This document shows positions 12,125 to 22,960 of a stretch of 64,000 bases of DNA, one piece after another. The DNA is from Saccharum officinarum (lineage: Eukaryota > Streptophyta > Magnoliopsida > Poales > Poaceae): assembly GCA_020631735.1 (NCBI GenBank), contig CM036191.1, positions 38,051,335 through 38,115,334 of the forward strand. Reading direction: 5' to 3'. The first letter of the stretch is position 1; each line of letters begins with the position of its first letter. Position numbers and translations under genes: made by a program. The notes beneath the pieces were generated by a model. The model saw only the letters and a program-made list of their open reading frames with translations. It did no database searches and was not told the DNA's origin.

Positions 12125-13217
12125 TCAGGTCAGAGTACTTCTGCGACGACGAACGGGCCTGGATCCCATGGTGGTGTTAGCTTGTGGCGGCCCCTGTTGT
12201 CCTATCTGAGGCAAAGCACTAGGAACCTGACGCTGAATGCCCGACCCTGCACACGGCAGTGGTGGTATCGTCGTAAGGCTTGCTAGTACCTTAGCAGAGT
12301 GGAGTAAGGCGACATCACGTGCTTCCTCCAGCTGGTCCATGACGTCCTCAAGGGAGGCTTGGTTCCCTTGGTCATCATACGCTCTGACCCTCAGCGCCCC
12401 ATACTCCATGTCGGTGGGAAGGATGGCCTCGTATCCGTAAACCATGAAGAAGGGCGTGAAGCCCATTGCTCGGCTTGGGGTCGCTCTCAAACTCCAAAGG
12501 ACCATGGGGAGTTCCACAACCCATCAGCGGCCGAACTTGTTCAACAGGTTGAAGATCATCGGTTTAAGGCCCTACAAGATCATGCGGTTGGCGCGTTCCA
12601 CCTGCCCGTTCGTCCGGGGGTGTGCCCCGGCTGCCCAATCCACGCTGATATGGTGATCATCACAGAAACTGAGGAACTTTTTGCCGGTGAACTACGTGTC
12701 GTTGTCAGTGATGATGGAGTTTGGGACCCCGAAACGGTGAATGATGTCAGTAAAGAAGAGTACCACCTGCTCGGACTTGATTCGCGTGATTGGCCAAGCC
12801 TCGATCCACTTTGAGAACTTGTTGATGGCGATAAGTAAGTGGGTGAAGCCCCCGAGCGCCTTCTGGAGTGGCCCAACAAGGTCCAGACCCCAAACCACAA
12901 AAGGCCATGTGATGGGGATCATCTAGAGCGCTTGGGCGGGTAGGTGAGTTTGTCGAGCATAGTACTAACACCCTTCGTAGGAGCGTACTACTTCGATAGC
13001 ATCGGCCACGGCAGTACACTAGTAGAAACCTTGTCAGAACATGTCCCCTACGAGGGTGCGTGGTGCTACGTGTTGGCCACATATGCCCCCGTGGATGTCC
13101 TAAAGTAGCTTCCTCCCCTGCTCGGTGGGGATGCAGCGTTGCAGGATTCCAGTGGGGCTCCGCTTGTAGAGTTCTCGATCCAGCAGGACAAATGACTTGG
13201 CATGGTGCGCGAGGCAT
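12125..13217 (-). pseudogene. Tat element integrase, broken
   Basis: Minus-strand integrase pieces lie in several frames. The core includes VVWGLDLVGPLQKALGGF and GVPNSIITDNDT (12692-12922), which hold the first two catalytic aspartates. The C-terminal part (12125-12517) includes FTPFFMVYGYEAILPTDMEY, typical of Gypsy integrases. The HHCC zinc-binding region would lie at about 12960-13200 but is scattered across frames. Integrase would insert the element's cDNA. Stops and frameshifts make this copy inactive. Confidence 0.75.
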
Positions 13218-14400
13218 CGGGCCTCGGTTTTGTCAGAGGGAAGCACACTGCGGACTAGGCAGTCAACGTATGGGATTCTCTAGTCCGATAGGGGGTCAGT
13301 CCCTATGTCTAGGACCTCATCGGTTTGCATAACCTTAGGGTCGGCGGGGGCCGGGGTTGGGCCAGCCCCCAAGGCTGGTTTGGGCAGCTCGCTGCCGTCC
13401 TACGCCGATCCTTGGTAAGTGACCGAGGGCTTATATAGATCGATGGTGAAGACGTCGGTGGGAACTAGTGCCCGACAGGACGCCAGCTTCGCAAGCTTAT
13501 CTTATGCCTTGTTAGATTGCCTTGCGATGTGGTTGAGCTCGAGGCCATTGAACTTGTCTTCTAGGAGGTGGACCACCTGGCAGTATGCCGCCATCTTGGG
13601 GTCATGACAGCTTGAGTCCTTCATGACTTGGTCTACAATCAACTGGGAGTCGCCTTGGACATCAAGCTGTCGGACCCCGAGCTCGGCGGCGATGTATAAA
13701 CTGTTGACAAGTGCCTCATACTCAGCCACATTGTTAGAGACCGAAAAATGAATTCAAATTATATACCTCATGCGCACACCGAGGGGGAGATGAAGATGAG
13801 CCCTGCTCCGGCTCCACTCTTCATTAGCGATCCATCGAAATACATCATCTAGTACTCCTGTTCCACCGGGGTCAGTGGTGTTTGGGTCTTGGTCCATTCT
13901 GCTACAAAGTCTGCCAGCACCTAGGACTTGATGGCCTTCCGATGAGTGTAGGTGATGCCCTCTCCCATGAGTTGAACCGCCCACTTGGCGATTCTTCCCA
14001 TTACTTCTCAACTCTGGATCACCTCCCCGAGAGGGAAGGAGGACACAATCGTGATTGGGTGCGACTCAAAGTAGTGGTGCAGCTTTCTCTAGGCGATGAG
14101 GATAGCGTACAGGAGCTTCTGGATCTAGGGGTAGCGTGTCTTGGTGTCAGATAAGACTTCACCAATGAAGTAGACCGGCCACTGGACCTTGAGGGCGTGG
14201 CCCTCCTACTGCCGCTCCACCACGATGGCGGCACTCACCACCTGAGTAGTGGCCACGACGTATAGTAGGAGTGGTTCCCTCTCGGTCGGTGGCACAAGGA
14301 TCGAGGCCTTTGTTAGAAGCACCTCTTGGGCCTCGGGAGTCTAGGTAAAGCGGTCGAGCTTTTTCAGAAGTCAGTAGATGGGCAGCCCTCATTCGCCGAG
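13218..14400 (-). pseudogene. Tat element RNase H region, broken
   Basis: The minus-strand segment 13502-13729 includes MAEYEALVNSLYIAAELGV and VQGDSQLIVDQVMKDSS, matching the C-terminal RNase H of Tat elements, with its EYEAL and GDSQL motifs. Flanking pieces up to about 14400 are of pol connection type but frameshifted. Tat elements are reported to carry an additional archaeal-type RNase H; I recognise this motif set as that type but cannot confirm it without a profile search. Confidence 0.65.
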
Positions 14401-15126
14401 GTGTGAGATGAAGCGGCTCAGTGCTGCCAGATATCCCATGACTCGTTGCACTCCCTTGAAGTCCTAGATCGGACCCATGCTCGTAATGGCAGAGATCTTA
14501 TCTAGATTGCCTTCGATGCCGCGCCCAGAGACGATAAAGCCCAGTAGCAGTCCCCATGGGATTTCGGAGACGCACTTCTCGGGGTTGACTTTGATGTTTT
14601 TGGCCCATAGGCACTTAAAGGCTTGATCGAAGTCGGCAACCAAGCTATCGGCTTGTTTTGATTTGACAACAATGTCATCTATGTAAGCCTTAATGGTCCG
14701 CCTGATGAGGTCCCCAAAAATAGCGAGCATACAGCGTTGGTATGTAGCTCCCATGTTTTTGAGGCCAAAAGGCATGGTTATGTAGCAATAGGGCCCAAAC
14801 GGGGTGATAAAAGAAGTCGCGAGCTATTCGGACTCTTTCATCACGATCTGATGGTAACTGGAGTAAGCATCAAGGAAAGAGAGAGCTTCGCAACCCAAAG
14901 TGGAGTCAACTATTTGATCAATGCATGGTAAAGGGAATGGATGTTTAGGACAAGCCTTATTGAGACCAGTGTAATCAATACACATTCTCCATTTACCATT
15001 TTTCTTTTTTACAAGCACAAGATTAGCCAGCCACTCAGGATGGAATACCTCCTTGATGAATTCGGCCGCCAGCAGCTTGCGTATCTCCTTCCCGATTGCC
15101 CTACGCTTCTTGTCGAAGCGGCGTAG
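14401..15126 (-). pseudogene. Tat element reverse transcriptase, broken
   Basis: Minus-strand RT motifs occur in order: KKKNGKWRMCIDYTGLNKAC and FLDAYSSYHQI (14824-15018), then MPFGLKNMGATYQRCM and the catalytic YIDDIVVKS with two aspartates (14464-14775). Two separate frames and a gap between them show frame disruption. The family's function is to copy element RNA into DNA. The catalytic motifs survive, but the reading frame is not continuous with gag or integrase. Confidence 0.8.
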
Positions 15127-15264
15127 TCGTTGCTTTACCGGTTTGGAGCCGGACTAGATGTCCAAGGAGTGCTCAGCGACTTCCCTCGGGATGCCAGGCG
15201 TATCCGAGGGACTCCATGTGAACATGTTGCTATTCGTGCAAAGAAAGTCGACGAGCACTGCTTT

Positions 15265-16719
15265 CTATTTGGGATCTAGGGCGGTGCCAACACGCACTGT
15301 CTTACTGCTGGAGCTGCTGGGGTCGAGGGGGACTTCCTTGACTCCCTTGACAGGCTCGAAGGAGCCAGCGGACCTCTTGGGGTCGGGTGCCTCATTGGTG
15401 CGTGCCTCCTGCCGCTTCTCCTTGCCCTTGGTGTCGTGGAAGATGGCCCCCACCGCCTCCTCACCGGAGGCAAAGTTGGTGGCGATGTCCAAGAGTTCCC
15501 TGGTGCTGCATGGGCCCTTGTGTTCCAACTCATGGACCAGCTCCTTGCAGGTGGTTCCAGCGAGGAACGCTCCGACGACATCGGCGTCAGTAACATTCGG
15601 TAGCTCAGTGCATTGTTGGGAGAAGCGCCGAATGTACTCGCGAAGAGTTTCATCCGGCTTTTGGCAGCAGCTCCTGAGGTCTCAAGGGTTGCTAGGGCGC
15701 ACATAGGTGCCCTGTAAGTACCCCACGGAAACCTTCATGAGGTCAGCCCAGTCATGGATGCGGTGGGCCAGGAGGTGCTCCAGCCAAGCTCTCACTGAGT
15801 TGGCGAGAAACAGTAGGAGATTGCAGATGATGAAGCAGTCATCGTCCGTGCCGCCTAGCTGGTAGGCAAGGCGGTAGTTGTCAAGCCAGAGTTCGGGGTT
15901 CGTCTCCCCGGAGTACTTTGTGACGTTGGTGGGCTGCCGAAACCACGTCAGGAACGGTGCGTTGCAAATGTCCTGGCTGAAGACCTGAGGTCTTGGGGGT
16001 TCAGGAGATGGGCTCTGGTTGTCCTCGTTGTCATAGCAGCCGCCCCGGTGAGGGTGGTAGCCACGGCTGGCACCATCCTCCTTGTGCCTCTTGCACGCGT
16101 TGAGGACATCGCGCGTGTCGTAGTTGTTACCGACACAATTGTGGACAGATGGAGGCTTGTTCCCCGCCTTTCGTGGTTCCGAGTGGACCGAAGCCTCCTT
16201 CTCGCGTGGTGCCGATGGTGTAAGCTAGTTGGGCTCGGGCTTGCGTTGCCAAGATGCGGAGCTTTCGGCCTACTGCACCGCGGCACGCTCGAGGAGGACG
16301 TGCTGCTCCTCGTGGGCTCACCGTCCCTCTAGGGTTGATGGTTCGGGTATCCCCTGGAGGAGGATTATCGCGGCGGCACCGTTCTGTCTTGCCTGAGCGA
16401 AGAGTGGTGGTCGATCACTGCCGTCGTCGTCGCAGATACGCCGGTGGACATCGCGAGCCCTGCATCGAGCCACGCTGCCATCGTTGCGACTCCTGAGCCC
16501 CTACTTAAGCACCGCGCGCAGTTGCTCCAGCTACTGTTGCTCCTCCTCGAGCTTCCTCTCTAGCTCTCGGAGTTGCTCCAGCTGTGGCTGTGGCTGCCTC
16601 ACAGGTGGTGGCATGGCTACGCCCCCAGCGTGTGCCATGGTGCGGGCTACGGGATCGGCTAGGGTGCGTTTGCCCTCATTTTTGTCGGAAACTCCCCCGC
16701 GGAGCTCCCCATCACACAT
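15265..16719 (-). pseudogene. Tat element gag (retrotransposon gag domain), one clear nonsense codon
   Basis: The minus strand reads a retrotransposon gag domain from about 15965 down to 15265, including WLDNYRLAYQLGGTDDD, ANSVRAWLEHLLAHRI and YIRRFSQQCTELPNVTD. It is continuous apart from a TGA at 15682-15684, just after the segment YLQGTYVRP. The N-terminal part (to about 16719) is rich in proline, glutamine and glutamate and includes QLEQLRELERKLEEEQQ, probably a coiled coil. Gag would form the virus-like particle. It ends at a stop at 15265-15267. Confidence 0.75.
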
Positions 16720-17045
16720 GAAGCACTCTCGAGATGGGTCGTAGCTCCCATCGTCAGAGTCAAAGCCCTCGAGAAGGTAGTTGCTGCTGCCGAGGAACTG
16801 GCACAGAGCCCTCAGGTCATCTCGAGCCCAAAGAAGTCAGCACCAACCCAGTCATCGCCGCCGTCCTCCTCAGAGTCGACGCTTGATGACGTCGTGATTC
16901 TCGCGAGGAGCAACGAGAGGGACTATAGGTGATGGCATGGCAAACCCACGGATGCGTCCTCCGCAGGCCGTGTGAGGTGACTATAGGTCATCGCGGCATT
17001 GTACAGCCCATGTGGCCACGCCGGCTGCGCCGGCGCGATGCTCAT

Positions 17046-17561
17046 TTATGGGGAGAGCGGTGGTCCCCCTGAGAGCTGCGCCAAGGTGTTGGTGAAGACA
17101 AAGTAGAGGCAATGGAGATCCTCCTGGGATGGGTGTGGTCCTAGGAGGGCATCGAGCGGATGCTCCAGCCTTGGGTAGTTGAAGTCGTGGGGCTGAGTGC
17201 CCTCAGAAGCCTGCGCCTTGTTGGCATATAGACGAAGGCCAACCATCAACTCGGTGACAGAGTCGACGTCGGCAGGTGAGTTAGATGACCTAGTGGGGGT
17301 TGGCAGGACGCACTCCCCCTCCGTGTCGGCGGGGTCTAGGTCTCTGATGCACTCGTTGAAACCTGGAGGGGACGCAGGATCGACCGGCACGGAAGGGAGG
17401 AGCAGGACCAGGTCGTAATCCACCCCCATGCAGAGAAAATCCAGTCTCCCAAACCGGATATAGGAGCCCAGAGTGAAGCGAACACGGTGATCGACCATCC
17501 GAAGTCTGGCGAAGCGGATCGTGATGCGCAGAAGCCTCCTACCTAGCACGCCAACTGTCAT
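17046..17561 (-). CDS. open leader frame starting in the 5' LTR end of the Tat element
   Basis: A 171-codon minus-strand frame begins at an ATG formed by the LTR terminus itself (CAATGACA), crosses the primer-binding site and ends at 17046. It contains GFNECIRDLDPADTEGE and FVFTNTLAQLSGGPPLSP. I do not recognise a domain. It lies upstream of gag in the same orientation and is intact although gag and pol are broken. It could be a leader ORF or merely open by chance in GC-rich DNA. Confidence 0.3.
   Translation of the reverse strand: MTVGVLGRRLLRITIRFARLRMVDHRVRFTLGSYIRFGRLDFLCMGVDYDLVLLLPSVPVDPASPPGFNECIRDLDPADTEGECVLPTPTRSSNSPADVDSVTELMVGLRLYANKAQASEGTQPHDFNYPRLEHPLDALLGPHPSQEDLHCLYFVFTNTLAQLSGGPPLSP
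17534..17553 (-). other. primer-binding-like site of the Tat element
   Basis: On the minus strand, two bases after the 5' LTR end (GT), the sequence reads TGGCGTGCTAGGTAGG. It begins TGG, complementary to the CCA end of a tRNA, at the position where first-strand synthesis starts. The tRNA species is not assigned. Confidence 0.65.
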
Positions 17562-18555
17562 TGTCTAGAACCGCGCTATATACACCAAGACAAGTAAATT
17601 TGTATCTGCGCATCTAAGCCCGGATGGTGTGCAATGCAGACACAAGGGTTTTTATTGGTTCGGGAAAAAAATGTCCCTATGTCCAGTGGGTGTTGTTGCT
17701 GCTCGTGTTACCTTACACCAGAGTGCTCATAGTAGGGGTTACAAACGTTCGAGAGAGGGAGTAGATCCGAAGTCTCTTTGGTGGTGCATGAGTTTGAGTG
17801 CTTGCCCAACCAGTTGTGTTTTTGATTGGGCCCCTCCTAGATGTGGCCTCTGCCTCACCTTTTATAGTTCTCAAGGGGAAGGCTCGGGTTACAATTGTGG
17901 TAAAAAGGTGAAAGGAAAAAAGATGAAAGAGAAAAACAAAAAGGTGACCTTGGGCGTGGCTGTCTTTCTCCTTATCCGACGTAAGCAGTTTACCCTGTAG
18001 CGCAAGGATGCAATGAGCGTCGAGCTTTTGACTTCTCCGTCCACTAGTCCAACGCGTTGTGGCCACGTTTTGACCTGTGTGCTTTTGTACCGTCGAGGAT
18101 GGGTGGTGCATGCGCCCAAATTTGCGTAGAGAGGGGATTAGGTAGCACAGTTGTTGTTACCCCGCTACTGTAGAGGCATGGACACCGTCGTGGTGAAATG
18201 ACCGGGGTCATGTTGAGCCGTACCACGGCTCCCATGCCCCTGTTACTTTGCACAGTCGTGTTTGTCCCATCATTGAGAATGGGTGTCGTGGTAGGGACCT
18301 GCGTGACTCCCATTTGCGCCCGAGACCACGGCGTGGCCATCGGGCGAGGCGGAGGATATTACGGGGGAGTCGGGCGCTTTGATGATGTCATGAGGGCTCA
18401 GACGAAGTGGAAATTGCTCCCGAGGGGTTGGTCCCGCCCGAGGCCTTACGGTTGGGCTCGGGCGAGGCGGAAACCGGCCCTAAGCCTCGGGAGACTTAAC
18501 AGCTGACACGCTATTAATGCCCTTGGTTGGGTATGCCTAATATCAATGCCCGACA
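17556..18555 (-). repeat. 5' LTR of the Tat element
   Basis: Plus-strand TGTCATTGTCTAGAACC to ATGCCCGACA, the partner of 6341-7341. The AGTTC duplication follows at 18556-18560, after which copy A resumes (CCTAGGTTTCACCGCACT), matching copy B from 40207. Confidence 0.93.
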
Positions 18556-18560
18556 AGTTC

Positions 18561-19646
18561 CCTAGGTTTCACCGCACTGAAGCGATACAGGAAGTGCTAG
18601 CTCGCCCGTCAGGCTGCCACGACGAGGTCCCGACAATGGGATCGGACCATTCTGAGACCATGGAAAGGCGGCAGAGCGGAGGACCAGAGGTGTCCGGCAC
18701 GTGGCGTGCTCCTCTGACTCTGTGATACTGTGACCAAGTTGTTCGTGGAAATGCTGGCAAGCGTCCTATCTCTTCTCCGCTAATGGATCGGCATCGGCGT
18801 CAGCACGGCACCTGGAGGGTTGAGCAGGACGTGTCAGCCAGCTATCAGGCGTTGACTCCTCTAGCCATTGCCGCGGAGCTCGTTCTCCACGGAAATCGAG
18901 AAAAGGGAAGATTTTCTGTCATGTCTTTCCGCTGTCTGGTGCAAACCAAACTCTCTCATCCTAAAGATTTTGTGATGAACATCGATGTTCATCACAATCA
19001 TCCGTGTGCGTGCAGGCGAGCACAAGGCGTTCGTGGAAATGCCGCATAGCGTTGGTCAGAAAGGACAGTTTACGCAGCAAGGACCGAAGGCTAAAGGTGT
19101 CAGAAAAAAAGGACCGAAGGCTAAAAACTGTCCAACATGTAAGAGGATCAAAGACAAGGTCTCTCAGGTATCAAACATCTGAATTGCATTGCATTGCATG
19201 TAAGATATTCAGGTAATTGCACCATCATTGAATGAGTCAAAACACACTCACTTTCGAGTGCAGTATCACTCACACTCCCACCACGGATCTATCCATGGTT
19301 ACTAGTTCCAAAAGGGTCACTGTAGTAGTAGCCTTGGAAGTTGAAATCTTGCCCATGTGGGTCCCCTTGTCGACAACTGCTACGCGTATGACCATTCTAC
19401 TTACGTTTGTCCACAACTCATGTACGTGCCAACATTATTGCTTCTCTTTGTCTTTCACAGGACTAGTCCACCATTAGACGATGGCTGTTACCATCTACCT
19501 TGCTTCCTCAGAGCTTGTTTCATCCACCTAGTTGGCCAGAGCTTGTTTGCAAAAGATTGTTCTTGTTCTATTTAGATAATAACTCCGTAGCAGAAACAGT
19601 CCAATTTCTCACTTGTACTGCAAGCAAGCAGTAAAGCAGAGAGAAA
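18561..19646 (+). promoter_or_regulatory. upstream region of truncated kinase gene, copy A
   Basis: About 1.1 kb of sequence is shared with copy B (40207-41255), and its proximal part with a remnant at 45930-46240. It therefore probably holds the kinase gene's promoter and 5' UTR. The start context is GAGAAAATGG, a good plant initiation context. Short open frames here are not shared intact between copies. No TATA box is assigned with confidence. Confidence 0.5.
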
Positions 19647-20072
19647 ATGGACGTCGCGAAGCTTGCAGGGGTTGATGCTGTCAAGCTTGTCGTGATGATT
19701 GTGCAGGCAGCTCAGACTGTTCGCCATAACAAGAAGACCTGCCAGCAGCTTGTCCACCATGTGAAGATAATCGGTGACCTTCTGAAAAAGCTGCAGACTC
19801 TGGAGATGATGCAACATCCAGAGACTAGGAATGGTCTTAACGATCTCGAAGAGATTCTTCGTGAGGTGTACATGCTTGTCACATCCTGCCAAAAGAACAA
19901 CTATGTATACCACCTCTTCACAGGGAAGAAGCAGGCAGATCAGCTCCGCATTCTGCAGAATAGGATGAACTCGTGTCTCCAAGTTTTCCCACTCATCAGC
20001 CACATCGACACCACAGACCGCTTGGACAAAATTCTAGAAATCATGCGGCCTCCATGTTCACAGGTACAGTAA
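19647..20072 (+). pseudogene. exon 1 of MLKL/ARPK-type kinase gene, truncated copy A
   Basis: The frame reads 139 codons identical in layout to exon 1 of the gene at 41256, with about a dozen amino acid differences, ending SQ at the conserved splice donor CACAG|GTACAG (20063/20064). Read through the donor it adds two codons and stops at 20070-20072, giving 141 residues. It is the all-helical N-terminal domain (MLKL_NTD/ARPK type: VDAVKLVVMIVQAAQTV, LLKKLQTLEMM). None of the seven downstream exons follows; a LINE fragment begins about 20084. The frame itself is undamaged, so a domain-only protein is possible. Whether it is expressed is unknown, and it may simply be a dead fragment. Confidence 0.75.
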
Positions 20073-20083
20073 TTTGTAAGATA

Positions 20084-20448
20084 TAGATGGTGGGGAAAAG
20101 CGGTGAGGTCTGTGCCAAAGGAGATGAAAAAAGACCTTAATTCCTTGATCATCTTGGTAGCTTGGGAAGTTTGGAAGCATAGAAATTCTTGTGTTTTTTA
20201 TCATTCCAGACCGTGTATTTCTGATCTATTAAGGATCGTGTTGGATGAGTGTAGTTTGTGGGGCATGGCTGGAGCTTCTAAGCTCTAGGAATTCCTTGCC
20301 AGGTCGCTATCCGCAGCGGTCTAGGCTGAGGGTTTTAGCTGGTCGTCTTCTGGTAGGTTGTGTGGCGCGTATGTAAGCTCCTTGATGGCCGACGTGTCTT
20401 AATGAAGGGAGGACCTAAGTAGAAAATATTGATCCCTATTAAAAAAAC
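20084..20448 (+). mobile_element. 5'-truncated LINE (L1-type) 3' end
   Basis: The sequence starts with the C-terminal tail of a LINE ORF2 (frame at 20103-20288 with LVAWEVWKHRNSCVFYHS and a stop at 20286-20288), then a 3' UTR and a short terminal A run (TATTAAAAAAAC, about 20436-20447). The WKHRN(S/G)CVF motif is typical of plant L1 ORF2 ends. It lies exactly where copy A stops matching copy B, so it marks the break that removed the rest of the kinase gene. No target duplication was found. Confidence 0.65.
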
Positions 20449-20590
20449 AGGAGCTGACTCAGAGTGCAGAGGGGCTCTTAGCACTTTTTACGCTGTCAGA
20501 TCTAAATTGAACGCACCGGATGACATCCCACCCACCGTTTTCTCCTTCCGACACGCACACCTTTATCCATTTGCACAGTGCAACGAGACG

Positions 20591-21061
20591 ATGGCTCGAG
20601 CCACCACCGCCTCCACCTCCCTCTTCGACTCCAGTGCTCCCCCCCCCCAATTAACGCCTTTTGGCGTTGCTCCTCCCCTGGTGCCTTCTTCATCAAATCC
20701 GGTTGAGCTCCCCGTGGCCACCGGCTGCCCGCCGGGTTCCGACAGCAGAACGCCACCCCTGCCACTGCTCACAAGCACGGCCGATGCTAACCTGTTGGTC
20801 TGTTACGCCCCCACCGCCTCCACCGCTCACCGGGAGTCCTCGATCACATCGCCTGGCTTTGACGGCGCACTTGTCGCCTCCGCTCCCCTGGCGTCTCTTC
20901 CACCTCCACCGCCGCCCAGCGAGCCAGCCCAAAAGGTCTGCAGGTCAAAGGTAACCCCTTACCCCCAACCCCGAAACCTAAAGCTCGCCGAAGGAGTCAC
21001 CATTGCCCGAGGAGGAGGAGCAAGGCATATGTGGCGTTTGTCGACTGGTCAGAAAAATTGA
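20591..21061 (+). CDS. hypothetical proline/serine-rich frame
   Basis: An open plus-strand frame of about 156 codons starts MARATTASTSLFD and ends at 21059-21061. It is rich in proline, serine and alanine with a run of six prolines, and has no domain I recognise. It follows the LINE fragment directly. It could be the start of a LINE ORF1 or another transposon-derived piece, or be open by chance in GC-rich DNA. No promoter or partner exon is supported. Confidence 0.2.
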   Translation: MARATTASTSLFDSSAPPPQLTPFGVAPPLVPSSSNPVELPVATGCPPGSDSRTPPLPLLTSTADANLLVCYAPTASTAHRESSITSPGFDGALVASAPLASLPPPPPPSEPAQKVCRSKVTPYPQPRNLKLAEGVTIARGGGARHMWRLSTGQKN

Positions 21062-22009
21062 ATGTTGGAGCTCTCCAAAACACTCAAGTGTAGTTTAACA
21101 TTCCTCGAAACAAAATCAGTAATTCCTCCCACAGAGTAGTACGTACGTAGTGGCACTGGTAATCACATATGAATCCAGTAGAACAGTCAGCAATGTACGC
21201 ATAATTCATTATTTCGGTAAAAAAACCCTTAATCACGTATTAATCACCGCTGAGCTTGTATGTACGGCCCATCATGAAGTTTCCTCTTGCATTGCTTCCC
21301 AGCAGCCCCCCGATCAGCCCAACCGAAAACCTGGTTAGGCCCACTTTTCTCCCTCTAGTCCAACGAAGAGTAGATCTTGTATCTGGCTGGATCGTCTCAT
21401 CGATCTCTTCGACTTCGACGAACTGCGTGTGACCCCGACGCCGCCAAACACGTACCCTGCGCCCGTGCAAATCAAGGCCATGGAACCACAAACTCCAAAA
21501 ATGTACATACTCCCCACTTAGAATGGGTAGGGTGATTAAGTTACATTTATATGTTTTAGTAGAAATAGTCATGCCCTGGATGATCTAATTCCCCTTTTCT
21601 TATTTCACTATGACCTACTTGTTTATTTGTTTATCCAATGATGAAGAGGGAGAAAGACTATTTACAATTTGTGCTTAAAGGTCCTAATTTCAATCTGTAC
21701 TGTAATGTTTTATAATTAGATAAAATTTGCTATGCAAATAGGAGAGTTGTGCTAATTTTTTTTTCTCTTGAACCAAAGTCATTGAGTTCCACCTTTCGGA
21801 GTTGTGCTAAGAAATGACTTTTTACTTTTAATCTAAAAAGAATACACACACACACTATCAAATATGTATTACTGTATTTTCTATGTATATATAGTATATA
21901 GATTGGGCGTTTGGTTTTAATAGAAGGAATAGCGTTAAGCACCATGGAAAGTTTTCCTATAATTTTTTTTCCTTTATTTAGAGGAGCTCTTTTACGGTAC
22001 ACAATACTA
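21062..22009. other. intergenic, no gene seen
   Basis: AT-rich, with no supported gene. Small minus-strand frames at 21240-21572 and 21730-22002 have no recognisable features. Confidence 0.4.
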
Positions 22010-22870
22010 GTGGTTGTTTTCTAGATCCTGGCTCCGCCCTGCCTCAATGGTCCACCAATACTACTATAATACAGCAACAAAGATAGAGCATATGTACAAA
22101 ACAATCGCACACCATAAACTTTATCACAAGTGTAGCTTAATGTTTCACCAATCCATACAGCCGGCAGCATATGCTTGCACGGGGCAGGCACACGACCAGC
22201 AGCACCATGGTTTCATCAGATACATACAACACATAGACAAGCACTCCATGACCAATGAAATCGCACGCGACACGAGCAGAGCCACGCTGCTTATTACAAT
22301 TAATGGTATCATCAGCTCCTACTCCGACCCGTCTCAAATGGGCCGTGGTAGCAGACAGACTGACACAGGCACTCATCAAGCTGAAGCCACACAAATCAAG
22401 CACGTAGACACGCACAGGCAGGTGGCCGCACACCCAGCTGCAATGGCAAGGCACACGTATGTTCACTCCAGGACACGCATAGGCAGCTGCAAACTAGGCG
22501 GCTGTTTCTGTTATTTGGAAACGTACCAAACACACAGCAAACGGAGGCAGGCCAACTCGGCCGGCCGTCAAGGCAGGAGGCAACCTGAAGCCCGTACCTT
22601 GGTTTGCTTGACAAACAAACTGACCAATCCAAACAAGCAGGTAGCACAACGGCTGTTGTAGCCGGCAATCCATTTGCCGAGTAGCTAGCCACGCAGGCAG
22701 GCCGTCACACAACCTAAGCAAATGAAACACACGACACGCAGCATCGTCCAACGACAGCAGGCAGCAACAGAAGCATCCATCGCACACAAACAAGCCACTG
22801 ACGTGGTAGCAGCAGATATGCACATGAGCACATCCCAGTCATGATGATGATCTCACCTGGGCAGAGTGAG
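22010..22870 (-). repeat. 3' flank of the NLR gene, duplicated at 32180-33078
   Basis: This region lies downstream of the minus-strand NLR gene and matches 32180-33078 in the same orientation (shared runs such as TCAAGCTGAAGCCACACAAA and CTCACCTGGGCAGAGTGAGA). It is probably 3' UTR or an intron-containing 3' region: on the minus strand CTGCCCAG|GTGAGATC looks like a splice donor at about 22857. The open frames on both strands do not survive in the second copy, so they are unlikely to be coding. Confidence 0.6.
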
Positions 22871-22960
22871 AAGAAATTAAAGGCACAGAGAGTTAGCAAG
22901 TTGCCTTTAATTAATTAGCTTGAAAAACCGAGATGCGATGCAACCAGTAGCTGATGAGAC

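Larger units (their letters stand above)
6341..18555 (-). mobile_element. Tat-lineage Ty3/Gypsy LTR retrotransposon with antisense ORF
   Basis: A 12.2-kb element on the minus strand has two LTRs of about 1.0 kb (6341-7341 and 17556-18555), TG...CA ends and a perfect 5-bp target duplication AGTTC (6336-6340 and 18556-18560). A primer-binding-like site beginning TGG follows the 5' LTR, and a purine-rich tract lies next to the 3' LTR. In minus-strand order come a leader frame, gag, RT, RNase H, integrase, and then a plus-strand antisense ORF between integrase and the 3' LTR. That order is the hallmark of the Tat lineage (Grande, RIRE2-like). Stops and frameshifts break gag and pol, so it is not autonomous. 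The LTRs differ visibly, about a dozen changes in the first 110 bp, mostly transitions. Confidence 0.93.
2689..20083 (+). repeat. segmental duplication, copy A (with insertions)
   Basis: From CAGGCGAATTAAAGATGC at 2689 to GTAAGATA at about 20083 this segment matches 37356-41692 in the same orientation and order, apart from insertions and small indels. Copy A alone carries a 263-bp MITE (2811-3073), a 610-bp MULE MITE (3956-4565) and the 12.2-kb Tat retrotransposon (6341-18555). Without these the copies are about equal in length. A by-eye sample of non-coding flank differs at roughly one base in twelve. It contains one start exon of a kinase gene, at 19647. Confidence 0.9.

Noticed and set aside
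12359..12814. A 151-codon plus-strand frame opposite the Tat integrase
   Set aside because: It is antisense to integrase motifs; shadow frame.
22014..22661. A 215-codon plus-strand frame downstream of the NLR-like gene
   Set aside because: Not conserved in the duplicated flank at 32180-33078, and without a domain; probably chance.
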